From Myxococcales bacterium (lineage in GTDB: Bacteria; Myxococcota_A; Bradymonadia; REDH01): 16,025 nucleotides of DNA. The notes beneath the pieces were generated by a model. It was given only the letters and a program-made list of their open reading frames with translations. It had not been told where the DNA came from and searched no databases. Of the stretch, positions 1 through 6,843 are shown one piece after another. The position numbers and the translations under genes are program-made. Positions within the stretch are counted from its first letter, which is position 1. Every line of letters starts with the position of its first letter. The stretch lies in NCBI GenBank assembly GCA_020633625.1, contig JACKDJ010000052.1, positions 1 through 16,025 on the forward strand, given 5' to 3'.

Positions 1-1
1 C

Positions 2-1873
2 GCCGACTCGCTCGCGACCGGATCGCCGATCATCATCAGCACCATCCACAAGTTTGGTTTCATCGCCGACAAGATCGCCGCACTCCCAGACCGCCGCTAC
101 GCGGTCATCGTAGACGAGGCCCACTCTTCGCAGTCCGGCGAGATGGCCGACGCCGTCAGGGAGCTCCTGTCGGGCTCGGACCTCGAGGCGCAGCTCCAAG
201 CCGAGCTCGACGAGCAAGACGACCCGACACCGGTCGACCAACTCGCGCTCCGTGCAGCGCTGCTTCGCGGCCGGCGACCCAACATCAGCTACTTCGCGTT
301 CACGGCGACCCCGAAGTTCAAGACGCTGAAGCTGTTCGGCTACACCGACGCCGACGGAAAGCCGGCCCCGTTCGACCTCTACTCGATGCGTCAGGCCATC
401 GAGGAGGGGTTCATCCTCGACGTCCTCAAGGGCTACCAGACCTGGACCGCCTACTACCGCCTCGTAAAGAAGGTCGCCGAAGACCCCGAGCTCCCCAAGC
501 GTGAAGCCGCAGCCGCCCTCGCGCGCTTCGTCAGCCTGCACCCACACAACATCGCCCAGAAGACCGAGATCATCGTCGAGCACTTTCGCGCGCACGTCCT
601 CCCGGAGCTCGGCGGCAAGGCCAAGGCCATGGTCGTCACCTCGTCACGGCTCCACGCCACGCGATACAAGCGCGCGTTCGACGCCTACCTCGCCGAGAAG
701 GGCTACGCTGACGTCGCGTGCCTCGTCGCGTTCTCCGGCGAGGTCCGCGACCCCGACTTCCCAGAGGCGGTCACCGAGGGGAGCATGAACCCGCCGAAGC
801 TGGGCGACATCGCGGAGGCCCTCGACTCGTCGGCGTTCAACGTGCTGATCGTCGCAAACAAATACCAAACGGGCTTCGACCAACCCAAGCTCGTCGCGAT
901 GTACGTCGACAAGAAGCTCGCCGGCGTTCAGGCGGTCCAGACGCTGTCGCGCCTGAACCGCACGATGCCCGGCAAGACCCACACGTTCGTCCTCGACTTC
1001 GTCAATGACCGCGAAGACATCCTCAACAGCTTTCAGCCGTTCTTCGAGGCGACCGCGATCGACGAGGACGTGGATCCGCAGCGGCTCTACGAGCTGTCGG
1101 CGAAGCTCGACGCCACGCGCGTCTACGTCGACGCCGAGGTCGAACGCTTCGCGCGCACGTTCTTCGACCCGAAGCGCAAGCCCGACGACCACGCGCAGCT
1201 CACGACGGCGCTGAATCCCGCGCGCGACCGCTACGTCGCGCTCGACGACGACGATCAAGACGACTTCAAGAAGACCGCCTCTGCGCTCGTGAACCTCTAC
1301 TCGTTCCTGGGCCAGGTCATCACGTTCACGGACGCCGAGCTCGAGAAGAGGTACGTCTACGTCCGCTTCCTGCTCCGCCTCCTCCGCCAAACGCAGTCGG
1401 GCCCCCCACGCGTGCGCCTCGAAGACGACGTGGCGCTCGAGTACTACCGACTTCAGCGCATCGCCGAGGGGGACATCGAGCTGCAGAAGGGCGCCAACGC
1501 GACGGTGAGCGGCCCCACGGCGACCGGAACGCGCCAAGCCGAGCTCGTGCTCGGCCCGCTATCGGAGCTGCTCGGCCTCTTCAACGAACGGTTCGGCACG
1601 GAGTGGCAGCCGGCCGACCTGCTGATCGTCGAGGCCATCAAGGAAGACCTAGCGCGCGATCCGTACGTCTCTGCGGCGGCGAGAGCAAACACGGAAGCGA
1701 AGTTCGGGCTCGCGGTAGACAGACTGGTAGAAGACGCGCTCGTGAGCCGACACGGCAAGAACGAGCAGTTCGTCGACAAGGTCCTCTCAGACGACGCGAT
1801 GTTGCGCGTTCTGAGCGAGTACGTCGCGCGGGCGCTGTATCCGCGGCTTCGGGGTGCGGAGGGCGCGGTGTGA
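2..1873 (+). CDS. hsdR: Type I restriction enzyme R subunit (HsdR), 3' part; 5' end outside window
   Basis: This is the ATP-dependent translocase/endonuclease subunit of a type I restriction-modification complex. The reading frame is open from base 2, so the gene starts before the window and the first internal ATG (143) is not the start. Visible SF2 helicase motifs are DEAH at bases 113-124 (context VIVDEAHSSQSGE), the TAT motif in FAFTATPKFKT (about 293-325), and motifs V/VI in NKYQTGFDQP (about 860-889) and QTLSRLNRT (about 937-963). The helical C-terminal region typical of HsdR follows and ends at TGA 1871-1873. The N-terminal nuclease domain and Walker A would lie upstream, as would hsdM and hsdS if the operon is complete; none can be seen. 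No frameshift is visible. Restriction activity is inferred from family membership. Confidence 0.93.
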   Translation, partial: ADSLATGSPIIISTIHKFGFIADKIAALPDRRYAVIVDEAHSSQSGEMADAVRELLSGSDLEAQLQAELDEQDDPTPVDQLALRAALLRGRRPNISYFAFTATPKFKTLKLFGYTDADGKPAPFDLYSMRQAIEEGFILDVLKGYQTWTAYYRLVKKVAEDPELPKREAAAALARFVSLHPHNIAQKTEIIVEHFRAHVLPELGGKAKAMVVTSSRLHATRYKRAFDAYLAEKGYADVACLVAFSGEVRDPDFPEAVTEGSMNPPKLGDIAEALDSSAFNVLIVANKYQTGFDQPKLVAMYVDKKLAGVQAVQTLSRLNRTMPGKTHTFVLDFVNDREDILNSFQPFFEATAIDEDVDPQRLYELSAKLDATRVYVDAEVERFARTFFDPKRKPDDHAQLTTALNPARDRYVALDDDDQDDFKKTASALVNLYSFLGQVITFTDAELEKRYVYVRFLLRLLRQTQSGPPRVRLEDDVALEYYRLQRIAEGDIELQKGANATVSGPTATGTRQAELVLGPLSELLGLFNERFGTEWQPADLLIVEAIKEDLARDPYVSAAARANTEAKFGLAVDRLVEDALVSRHGKNEQFVDKVLSDDAMLRVLSEYVARALYPRLRGAEGAV

Positions 1874-1893
1874 GGCGGAGGAGCAGCGAGAAC

Positions 1894-2080
1894 GCGCCGG
1901 GTCGGCCCGGTCAGCCCGCCCGAAGGTAGTTTCCCAGCCCGCGCCGGGTCGGCCCGGTCAGCCCGCCCGAAGGTAGTTTCCCGGTCAGCCCGCCCATCCA
2001 GTACGCGGTCAGCCCGCCCGAAGGTAGTTTCGAGGGTCGCCCCCCGGGTCAGCCCGGTCAGCCCGCCCGAAGGTAGTTTC
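1894..2080 (-). repeat. Array A: four copies of a 19-bp REP-like repeat
   Basis: On the + strand the core CCCGCCCGAAGGTAGTTTC occurs exactly at 1915-1933, 1962-1980, 2013-2031 and 2062-2080, spaced 47, 51 and 49 bp. It is marked minus because arrays B and C carry the reverse complement. Each copy is preceded by CGGTCAG. Copies 1 and 2 are nearly identical over about 42 bp (1894-1935 and 1941-1982). A truncated copy (CGGTCAGCCCGCCC, 1982-1995) lies between copies 2 and 3. In copies 1 and 2 the bases just before the core (1898-1918 and 1945-1965) can fold as a 9-bp imperfect hairpin with a CCG loop, including wobble pairs and one C-A mismatch. The core contains GTAG, the tetranucleotide often found beside REP hairpins. 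The array fills the gap between hsdR and the RAYT gene and has no convincing ORF. Confidence 0.93.
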
Positions 2081-2146
2081 GAGGTCGCCAACGCACCGAC
2101 CGCGCCCCGACGCCGAAGAGGGGCGGCCCGACACCGGAGCCGCCCG

Positions 2147-3034
2147 ATGACCCCGCCGCGACAGATCCTCCCGAACACGAACTTCGAAGTCTGCACGCGC
2201 ACGTTCGCGCGCACCTTCCGGCTGCTGCCCACGCCGGCCATCAAGAACGCGATCCTGTACATCGTCGGGGTGGCGGCGGCGCGGTACAACATCACGCTGT
2301 ATGCGATGGTCGCGATGACCACGCACTACCACCTCGCGGGGAGAGACACCGACGGCCGGCTCCCCGAGTTCATCCAGTACGTGAACTCGCTGCTGGCGCG
2401 CGCGCTGAACGCCGAGCAGGGCATGGACGACAAGTTCTGGTCGGGCGACGGCTACCACCTGCTGCGCCCTGAGTCCCCGGACGACTTGATGCGACGCCTC
2501 ATCTACATTGCGGCCAACCCGGTCGCCGCGGACCTGGTGAATCGGGCGACCGACTACCCCGGGTTGCTCATCCGCCCGCGCGACATCGGAACGACGATCA
2601 CGGCGAAGCGGCCGGACTTCTTCTTCCGCGACAGCGGGTCGATGCAGGAGTCTGTGGAGCTGCGCTTCGAGGTCCCACCCGAGTTCGCGCACCTCGGTCG
2701 CGACGGCTACGTCGCGCTTCTGGAGGAGAACCTGCGCGCGGAGGAGCAGAAGCTCCGTGCCAAGCGAAAGGCGGAGGATCGCGCTGTCATGGGCGCCGAC
2801 CGCTGCCGCCAAGCCGCGCTCGGCCGCCAAACCACCAAGTTCGAAGAGTGGTTTCGGCTGCGTCCGACCATCGCGGCCCGCGTGAAGCGAGAGCGGATCG
2901 CCGCGATCCGCGCGCTTCAGGCGTTTCGAGAGAGCTACTACGCGGCGCTAAAGGACTGGCGCGCGGGGCTGAAGGCCGTGTTTCCGCTCGGAACCTGGTG
3001 GCTGCCTCGATTCGCCGGGGCCGCCGTCGGCTGA
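2147..3034 (+). CDS. REP-associated tyrosine transposase (RAYT, IS200-like Y1 family)
   Basis: This 295-residue protein resembles the IS200/Y1 HUH transposase superfamily, specifically single-copy RAYT proteins. The HUH metal-binding motif is His60-Tyr61-His62 in MTTHYHLAG. The likely nucleophile is Tyr120 in LIYIAANPVAADLV, matching the YI..NPV signature of RAYTs. The basic, Arg-rich C-terminal third (about 165-290) ends in FPLGTWWLPRF and may bind DNA. The N-terminus MTPPRQILP resembles a RAYT subgroup common in myxobacteria. The ATG at 2147 is chosen because the family-like N-terminus begins there and GGAG lies about 10 bases upstream. Catalytic residues look intact and no frameshift is seen. 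RAYTs are thought to mobilise REP/REPIN palindromes; here arrays A and B lie on either side in opposite orientations. Activity on these arrays is inferred. Confidence 0.87.
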   Translation: MTPPRQILPNTNFEVCTRTFARTFRLLPTPAIKNAILYIVGVAAARYNITLYAMVAMTTHYHLAGRDTDGRLPEFIQYVNSLLARALNAEQGMDDKFWSGDGYHLLRPESPDDLMRRLIYIAANPVAADLVNRATDYPGLLIRPRDIGTTITAKRPDFFFRDSGSMQESVELRFEVPPEFAHLGRDGYVALLEENLRAEEQKLRAKRKAEDRAVMGADRCRQAALGRQTTKFEEWFRLRPTIAARVKRERIAAIRALQAFRESYYAALKDWRAGLKAVFPLGTWWLPRFAGAAVG

Positions 3035-3246
3035 CCGCGCCGCGTCAGGTCCAAACCGTCGGAGGGAGCCGCGGCGCCGCGAGGCGCAGTGGATCGGTGC
3101 GCCCAGAGTAGGCACACTCGTTGCGTGCGGACGCGTGGTAGTTGAGTGCGATGGCTCGTCGGCCGTTCGGCGGGCGCGAGTTGGCGCGAGAACCTGCGAG
3201 CGGCGCCGGGAGGCAGGCGGTACAGCCGACCCCGTGGCTCGTTCAG

Positions 3247-3423
3247 GTGCACTGCCCTCGGGCGGGTGGGCGGTGGGGTGGGCGGTGGTTGTGGCGGGGT
3301 GCACTGCCCTCGGGCGGGTGGGCGGTGGTTGTGGCGGGTGGGCGGTGGTTCAGGTGCACTGCCCTCGGGCGGGCCGGTGGGGGTGGGCGGTGGCGGGCGG
3401 GCGGTGCACTACCCTCGGGCGGG
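3247..3423 (+). repeat. Array B: four copies of a 20-bp repeat related to array A, inverted relative to it
   Basis: GTGCACTGCCCTCGGGCGGG occurs at 3247-3266, 3299-3318 and 3354-3373, with a one-base variant (GTGCACTACCCTCGGGCGGG) at 3404-3423. Spacing is 52, 55 and 50 bp. The intervening DNA is a low-complexity GTGGGCGGTGG run. The variant copy contains ACTACCCTCGGGCGGG, one base different from the ACTACCTTCGGGCGGG of array C and of array A's reverse complement, so the three arrays appear to belong to one family. The array begins about 210 bp after the RAYT stop. Confidence 0.9.
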
Positions 3424-3605
3424 TGGGCCTCGGGGCGTCGGACCGCCGCGTGCGTCTGGGCCACAGCGAAGGGAACGCGTGATCCAGTGGGATCGCCGAT
3501 CAACCCGCAAGGGCATCGCTGCGAGCGCCCGCGGCCCAGCCGCAGCGACGTCGCACTGTCCCTCTGCGCAACCGGTCGCGCCGCCTCGCGCCAGCCGCGG
3601 ACGCC

Positions 3606-3636
3606 GCGATTTCGTGGTCGGCGACGCCGAAATCGC
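3606..3636. promoter_or_regulatory. Perfect 9-bp inverted repeat upstream of the lipoprotein gene
   Basis: GCGATTTCG (3606-3614) and CGAAATCGC (3628-3636) are exact reverse complements separated by 13 bases. Its relatively AT-rich arms stand out in this GC-rich DNA. It ends 67 bp before the lipoprotein ATG, a position suited to an operator or an RNA hairpin in the leader. There is no T-run, so an intrinsic terminator is unlikely. The binding factor is unknown. Confidence 0.45.
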
Positions 3637-3703
3637 ACGCCGTGCACAAATCCGCGCGACCTCCGCGACGAACGTCTCGTTCCCCCAAAGCGGAGAGATC
3701 CCG

Positions 3704-4462
3704 ATGAACAAGATGCTCCTACTCGCCACCGGCCTGCTCATGGGTGCCTGCACCTATGAGGACTACTGCTCGCAGCCCCTCGAAGACTGCATCGACGCGT
3801 GCGAGTCGCTCGCCTGCGTCGACCGCTGCATGGACGACTTCGGCAGCGGCCCGCACTGGACACACCCTTCGTCGGGCGCCGACTCCGACACGTCGACCGA
3901 CGCGAGCGGCGGCGGTTCGGGTGGCTCGGACACGGGCGGCGGTTCTGGCGGCTCCGACGCAGGCGGGAGCGGGTCCGGTGGCAGTGGGTCCGGAGGCAGC
4001 GGGTCCGGTGGTGGTGTCACCGACGTCGACGCCGGTGGGTCTGTCGGTAGCGGTAGCGGGTCGGGCGGCAGCGGGAGCGGCTCCGGAGGCTCGGGCACCG
4101 AGCCCGACTGTTTGCGCTCGTCGGACTGCACTACCGGCGCCTGCGTCGACGGCGCCTGCGTCGCGGAGTGCACCGTCGACGAACAGTGCGGGGCGGGTCG
4201 TGTGTGTGCCGACGGTGTGTGTGTGGTCTCCGACGACGCGCCGCCGCCGGTCGAGTGCGTTCGGTCGGCCGACTGCGCGGGCGGCGGCGTCTGCATCGAC
4301 GCGACGTGCCGCGCAGCGTGTGTCTGCGACGGCGACTGCGGCGACGCCGAGTCGTGCCGCTTCGGCGGCTGCGTCGCAGACCCAGACCGCGCTTGCGCCC
4401 GCACGTCCGACTGCTTCGACGGCGAGGCGTGCGTCGACGGCACCTGCCGCGTCGCTGACTGA
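3704..4462 (+). CDS. Cys-rich repeat lipoprotein with Gly/Ser linker
   Basis: This predicted 252-residue lipoprotein has no assignable enzymatic function. The N-terminus MNKMLLLATGLLMGAC is a short lipoprotein signal with the lipobox ending at Cys16. A Cys-rich segment follows (16-42), then a Gly/Ser/Asp linker (about 57-134), then a C-terminal region (136-248) of repeated CxxSxDC...G.CVDG.C modules, such as SSDCTTGACVDGAC and TSDCFDGEACVDGTC. Such small disulfide-rich modules are common in extracellular myxobacterial proteins. The ATG at 3704 is preferred over upstream in-frame starts because it begins the signal peptide and has GGAGAG just upstream; the upstream extension would be translated array B. 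It ends 48 bp before the sigma factor gene on the same strand, so co-transcription is possible. A surface role is inferred. Confidence 0.85.
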   Translation: MNKMLLLATGLLMGACTYEDYCSQPLEDCIDACESLACVDRCMDDFGSGPHWTHPSSGADSDTSTDASGGGSGGSDTGGGSGGSDAGGSGSGGSGSGGSGSGGGVTDVDAGGSVGSGSGSGGSGSGSGGSGTEPDCLRSSDCTTGACVDGACVAECTVDEQCGAGRVCADGVCVVSDDAPPPVECVRSADCAGGGVCIDATCRAACVCDGDCGDAESCRFGGCVADPDRACARTSDCFDGEACVDGTCRVAD

Positions 4463-4510
4463 GCGCGCTCCGCCCTCCGCTCTGCTAGGCTCTCACCCGC
4501 CTGACCTCCC

Positions 4511-5143
4511 ATGTCGACGTTCCCGCTGAGACAACCCGTGACCGAGGATGACAGCTCACTCGCGTCGCGCGCCGCCGACGGTGACCGCCGCGCGTTCCGA
4601 ACGCTGTACGACCGCCACCTCGCGCGCGTCCGGGCGCAGGTCGGTCGTCTCCTCGGTCCGAGCGGCCGCGGTGCCGACGGTCGCCCCTCTGCCGACGTAG
4701 ACGACGTCGTGCAGGACGTCTTCGTACAGCTCTATCGCGCCGTCGGCACTTACCGCGGCGACAGCGCGTTCACGACCTGGCTGTACCGGCTCACGTGGAA
4801 CGTCACCGTCTCGCACCTGCGCCGCAGAAAGACGTTCGTCGATCTCGATGCACTGCTGCCGCTCCAACTCTCGCACGACGAGTGGAAGCGGCTCGAGGCG
4901 CGCGATCTGATGGGCGTCCTGTACGCGGCGCTCGATGAGGTCAGCGCCGACGCGCGGTCGGCGTTCGTGATGTTCTATGTCGAGGGGATGACGCTCCAAG
5001 AGATCGCCGATCTCACCGGAGCGCCCCTGAACACCATCGCCGCCCGCGTTCGCCGAAGCCGAGAGCGCGTCGCGAGTGTGCTGTCTGCCGCCGCGCAGCC
5101 AGCGAACCCCCAGGCGCAGATCCAGAGCGGAGGACGGTCATGA
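4511..5143 (+). CDS. ECF-type RNA polymerase sigma factor
   Basis: This 210-residue sigma-70 family extracytoplasmic-function sigma factor would direct RNA polymerase to specific promoters when released from its anti-sigma partner. Region 2 covers about residues 20-107, with the region 2.2 signature DVVQDVFVQLYR (65-76) and AFTTWLYRLTWNVTVSHLRRR. Region 4 covers about 149-190, with the helix-turn-helix MTLQEIADLTGAPLNTIAARVRR. A Gly/Arg/Asp-rich insertion (about 48-62) sits between regions 2.1 and 2.2. The last residues 195-210 are a non-conserved tail. The ATG at 4511 lacks a clear Shine-Dalgarno; GTG at 4538 would shorten the protein by 9 residues and cannot be excluded. The stop overlaps the next start (ATGA, 5140-5143), showing translational coupling with the anti-sigma gene. 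Confidence 0.93.
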   Translation: MSTFPLRQPVTEDDSSLASRAADGDRRAFRTLYDRHLARVRAQVGRLLGPSGRGADGRPSADVDDVVQDVFVQLYRAVGTYRGDSAFTTWLYRLTWNVTVSHLRRRKTFVDLDALLPLQLSHDEWKRLEARDLMGVLYAALDEVSADARSAFVMFYVEGMTLQEIADLTGAPLNTIAARVRRSRERVASVLSAAAQPANPQAQIQSGGRS

Positions 5144-6843
5144 GCCACCAGACGATTAGCTGTGCCACCGCCCGGGCGCTGTCGCTCGCCGCAACTCACG
5201 GGGAGCTCACACCCGCAGAGCGGGCCGACTGGCGCGCGCACGTCGCCGAGTGTGCGCCCTGCCGCCGACTCGCCGAGCGCCTCGACGACGTCGTCGACGC
5301 CGCTGCCACCGCGCCCGACGCGGTCTGGGGCGGCGACGCCGACGCCGACGACCTCTTCGCCGCGATCGAGGCGCGCCTCGACGCCGAGCCAGACTCGAGC
5401 ACCGTCCCGTGGCCCTTCGTGGACGACTCCGGCCAATCTACGGGCGGCGACGACGGCGATGACGAGCCCTCCGAGAGCACTCGCGAGCTGCACGTCAGCG
5501 CCGTCGCGAATCACCCGACTCTCACACTCCTCGCACACGACGCCGACGCGGACTGGCACTCCGATGCCGAGGTCGCGGCTTCGAGCGCCGACACTCCGCC
5601 GGGTGGCGCCGAACAGATCGACAATGCGCCTCGCCGCTCGTGGGCGATCGCCGCGTGGTTCGCCGTCGCCGCCGCCGTCCTCGCGCTCGTGGTCCGGACC
5701 GCACTGGTCTCTCCGCCCGGCTCGCACGACGCCCACGAAGAGGCGACCTCGGGTGTCGCCGCCTCTGAAACGCCAGCCGAAGGTGAGGCGGTGCACGAGG
5801 GTACTACGGGGGTCGCGGCCATCGCGCCCGTCGCGCCTCCCGCTGCTGACTCGGTTCGGTCCGCCGCCGTCCCCGAGCTAACCGCCGCCGACGTAGGCGA
5901 CGCCAACGTGCGCCTGTTTGCCAGCGCGACCGCTGAGTGGCGGCTCGCTCGCGACGGGGACGCGCGAACTCTCACGCTCGACGCCGGCGGCGCCCTTGTG
6001 GAGCTGATCGGCGACGGCGTGGCTACGCTGCACGTCGACGTCGAGGGTTGGTCGGTCGACGTCGTTGGCACGGCGTTCTATGTGGCAGCCGGGCCCGAGC
6101 CCGATGTACGCGTCCTCGTCGGCGCCGTCGACGTCCACGATGGCGGCGCTACCCGTCGTGTCGTGGGCGGCGAACAGCTCGTCGGCACCGAGCTCGTCGC
6201 AATAGCGGCGCCAGACCAGGCGGTGATGTCCGGTCATGTCGACGTCGCGACACATCTCGAGGCGCTGCGGCGTGCCGCCGACTCGCGCTCGAGTCAGCCA
6301 AGCGCCGTGTCGCCGAGCGCTCCCGCGTACGGCGCTGCGCGACGCGACGCGACAGCCCCGACTCGCGCCGCGGAGATTGCCGTCGCGGTGGCACGAGCCC
6401 CGGCCGGTCGTGCCGCCGCCGCGTCCCCGGCACCGGTGTCGGCGCCAGTCGAGTCCGAGACCACACAGCCGCCGTCGACAGACCCGCCGTCAGCGCGCCC
6501 GCCCGAGGGGCCGCTCGCAGACCTCCGTGACCCGTTCGAGCGCGCCGACGCCGCCCGACGTCTTGGCGACTGGTCCGGCGCCGCGGCGGCCCTCGAGGAG
6601 GGTCTCGCCGCCGTCCCTCGCGGCGCGTCCGCCGACGCCGCACGGCTCGATCTCGCCCGCATCTACATCCGTCAGCTCGGCGCCCCCGAGCGAGCGATCC
6701 CCCATCTCCAAACATTCGTCGCCCGAAACCCGCACGACGTCGCAGCCCAAGCCGCGCGCGACGAGCTCTGCAGGATCTCGGCGACCCTCGCTACACCACT
6801 CGAAGAATGCAACGTACAGCAGAGCGAAACAAACACGCCGTAG
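5140..6843 (+). CDS. Membrane anti-sigma factor: zinc finger, TM helix, FecR domain, TPR-like tail
   Basis: This 567-residue protein is the likely partner of the preceding sigma factor. The N-terminal zinc-binding anti-sigma motif is Cys8 with His34-x3-Cys38-x2-Cys41 (HVAECAPC). An acidic linker follows, then one transmembrane helix at about 168-185 (WAIAAWFAVAAAVLALVV). The FecR-like domain covers about 255-350 (ending GGEQLVG) and should lie outside the cytoplasm. A Pro/Ala-rich linker (about 375-460) leads to a TPR-like helical region (about 464-550, including RLGDWSGAAAALEEGL). It starts within the sigma factor stop codon with GGAGG just upstream, and its 3' end overlaps the next gene by 37 bp. 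FecR-type anti-sigma proteins relay envelope signals; the ligand or partner is not known. The linker contains a 12-bp match to the array B core (6498-6509). Confidence 0.9.
   Translation: MSHQTISCATARALSLAATHGELTPAERADWRAHVAECAPCRRLAERLDDVVDAAATAPDAVWGGDADADDLFAAIEARLDAEPDSSTVPWPFVDDSGQSTGGDDGDDEPSESTRELHVSAVANHPTLTLLAHDADADWHSDAEVAASSADTPPGGAEQIDNAPRRSWAIAAWFAVAAAVLALVVRTALVSPPGSHDAHEEATSGVAASETPAEGEAVHEGTTGVAAIAPVAPPAADSVRSAAVPELTAADVGDANVRLFASATAEWRLARDGDARTLTLDAGGALVELIGDGVATLHVDVEGWSVDVVGTAFYVAAGPEPDVRVLVGAVDVHDGGATRRVVGGEQLVGTELVAIAAPDQAVMSGHVDVATHLEALRRAADSRSSQPSAVSPSAPAYGAARRDATAPTRAAEIAVAVARAPAGRAAAASPAPVSAPVESETTQPPSTDPPSARPPEGPLADLRDPFERADAARRLGDWSGAAAALEEGLAAVPRGASADAARLDLARIYIRQLGAPERAIPHLQTFVARNPHDVAAQAARDELCRISATLATPLEECNVQQSETNTP

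Larger units (their letters stand above)
3035..3703. other. 669-bp noncoding stretch between RAYT and lipoprotein genes
   Basis: No credible gene is present: ORFs here are open only because the sequence is GC-rich and repetitive. It contains a 10-bp palindrome GCGGCGCCGC (3071-3080) shortly after the RAYT stop, repeat array B (3247-3423), a perfect 9-bp inverted repeat (3606-3636), a small GAACG-TCT-CGTTC inverted repeat (3670-3682), and the ribosome binding site of the lipoprotein gene (GGAGAG, about 3692-3697). No rho-independent terminator with a T-run is visible. Confidence 0.7.

Noticed and set aside
1894..2080. CRISPR array upstream of the RAYT gene
   Set aside because: Spacers share sequence with each other (CGGTCAG flanks, near-identical first two units), one unit is truncated, and no cas genes occur. 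REP-like repeats explain it better.
1453..2322. Minus-strand ORF spanning array A
   Set aside because: It overlaps the HsdR end and RAYT start, and consists of shadow sequence and repeat-derived KLPSGG-type peptides.
3404..3423. Arrays A and B as terminal inverted repeats of a conventional insertion sequence
   Set aside because: There are multiple internal copies, no defined outer ends and no target duplication, and RAYT-family proteins do not use terminal inverted repeats.
3146..3703. Long N-terminal extension of the lipoprotein, or separate genes across array B
   Set aside because: The extension is translated GC-rich repeat DNA. The signal peptide, lipobox and ribosome binding site clearly define the start at 3704.
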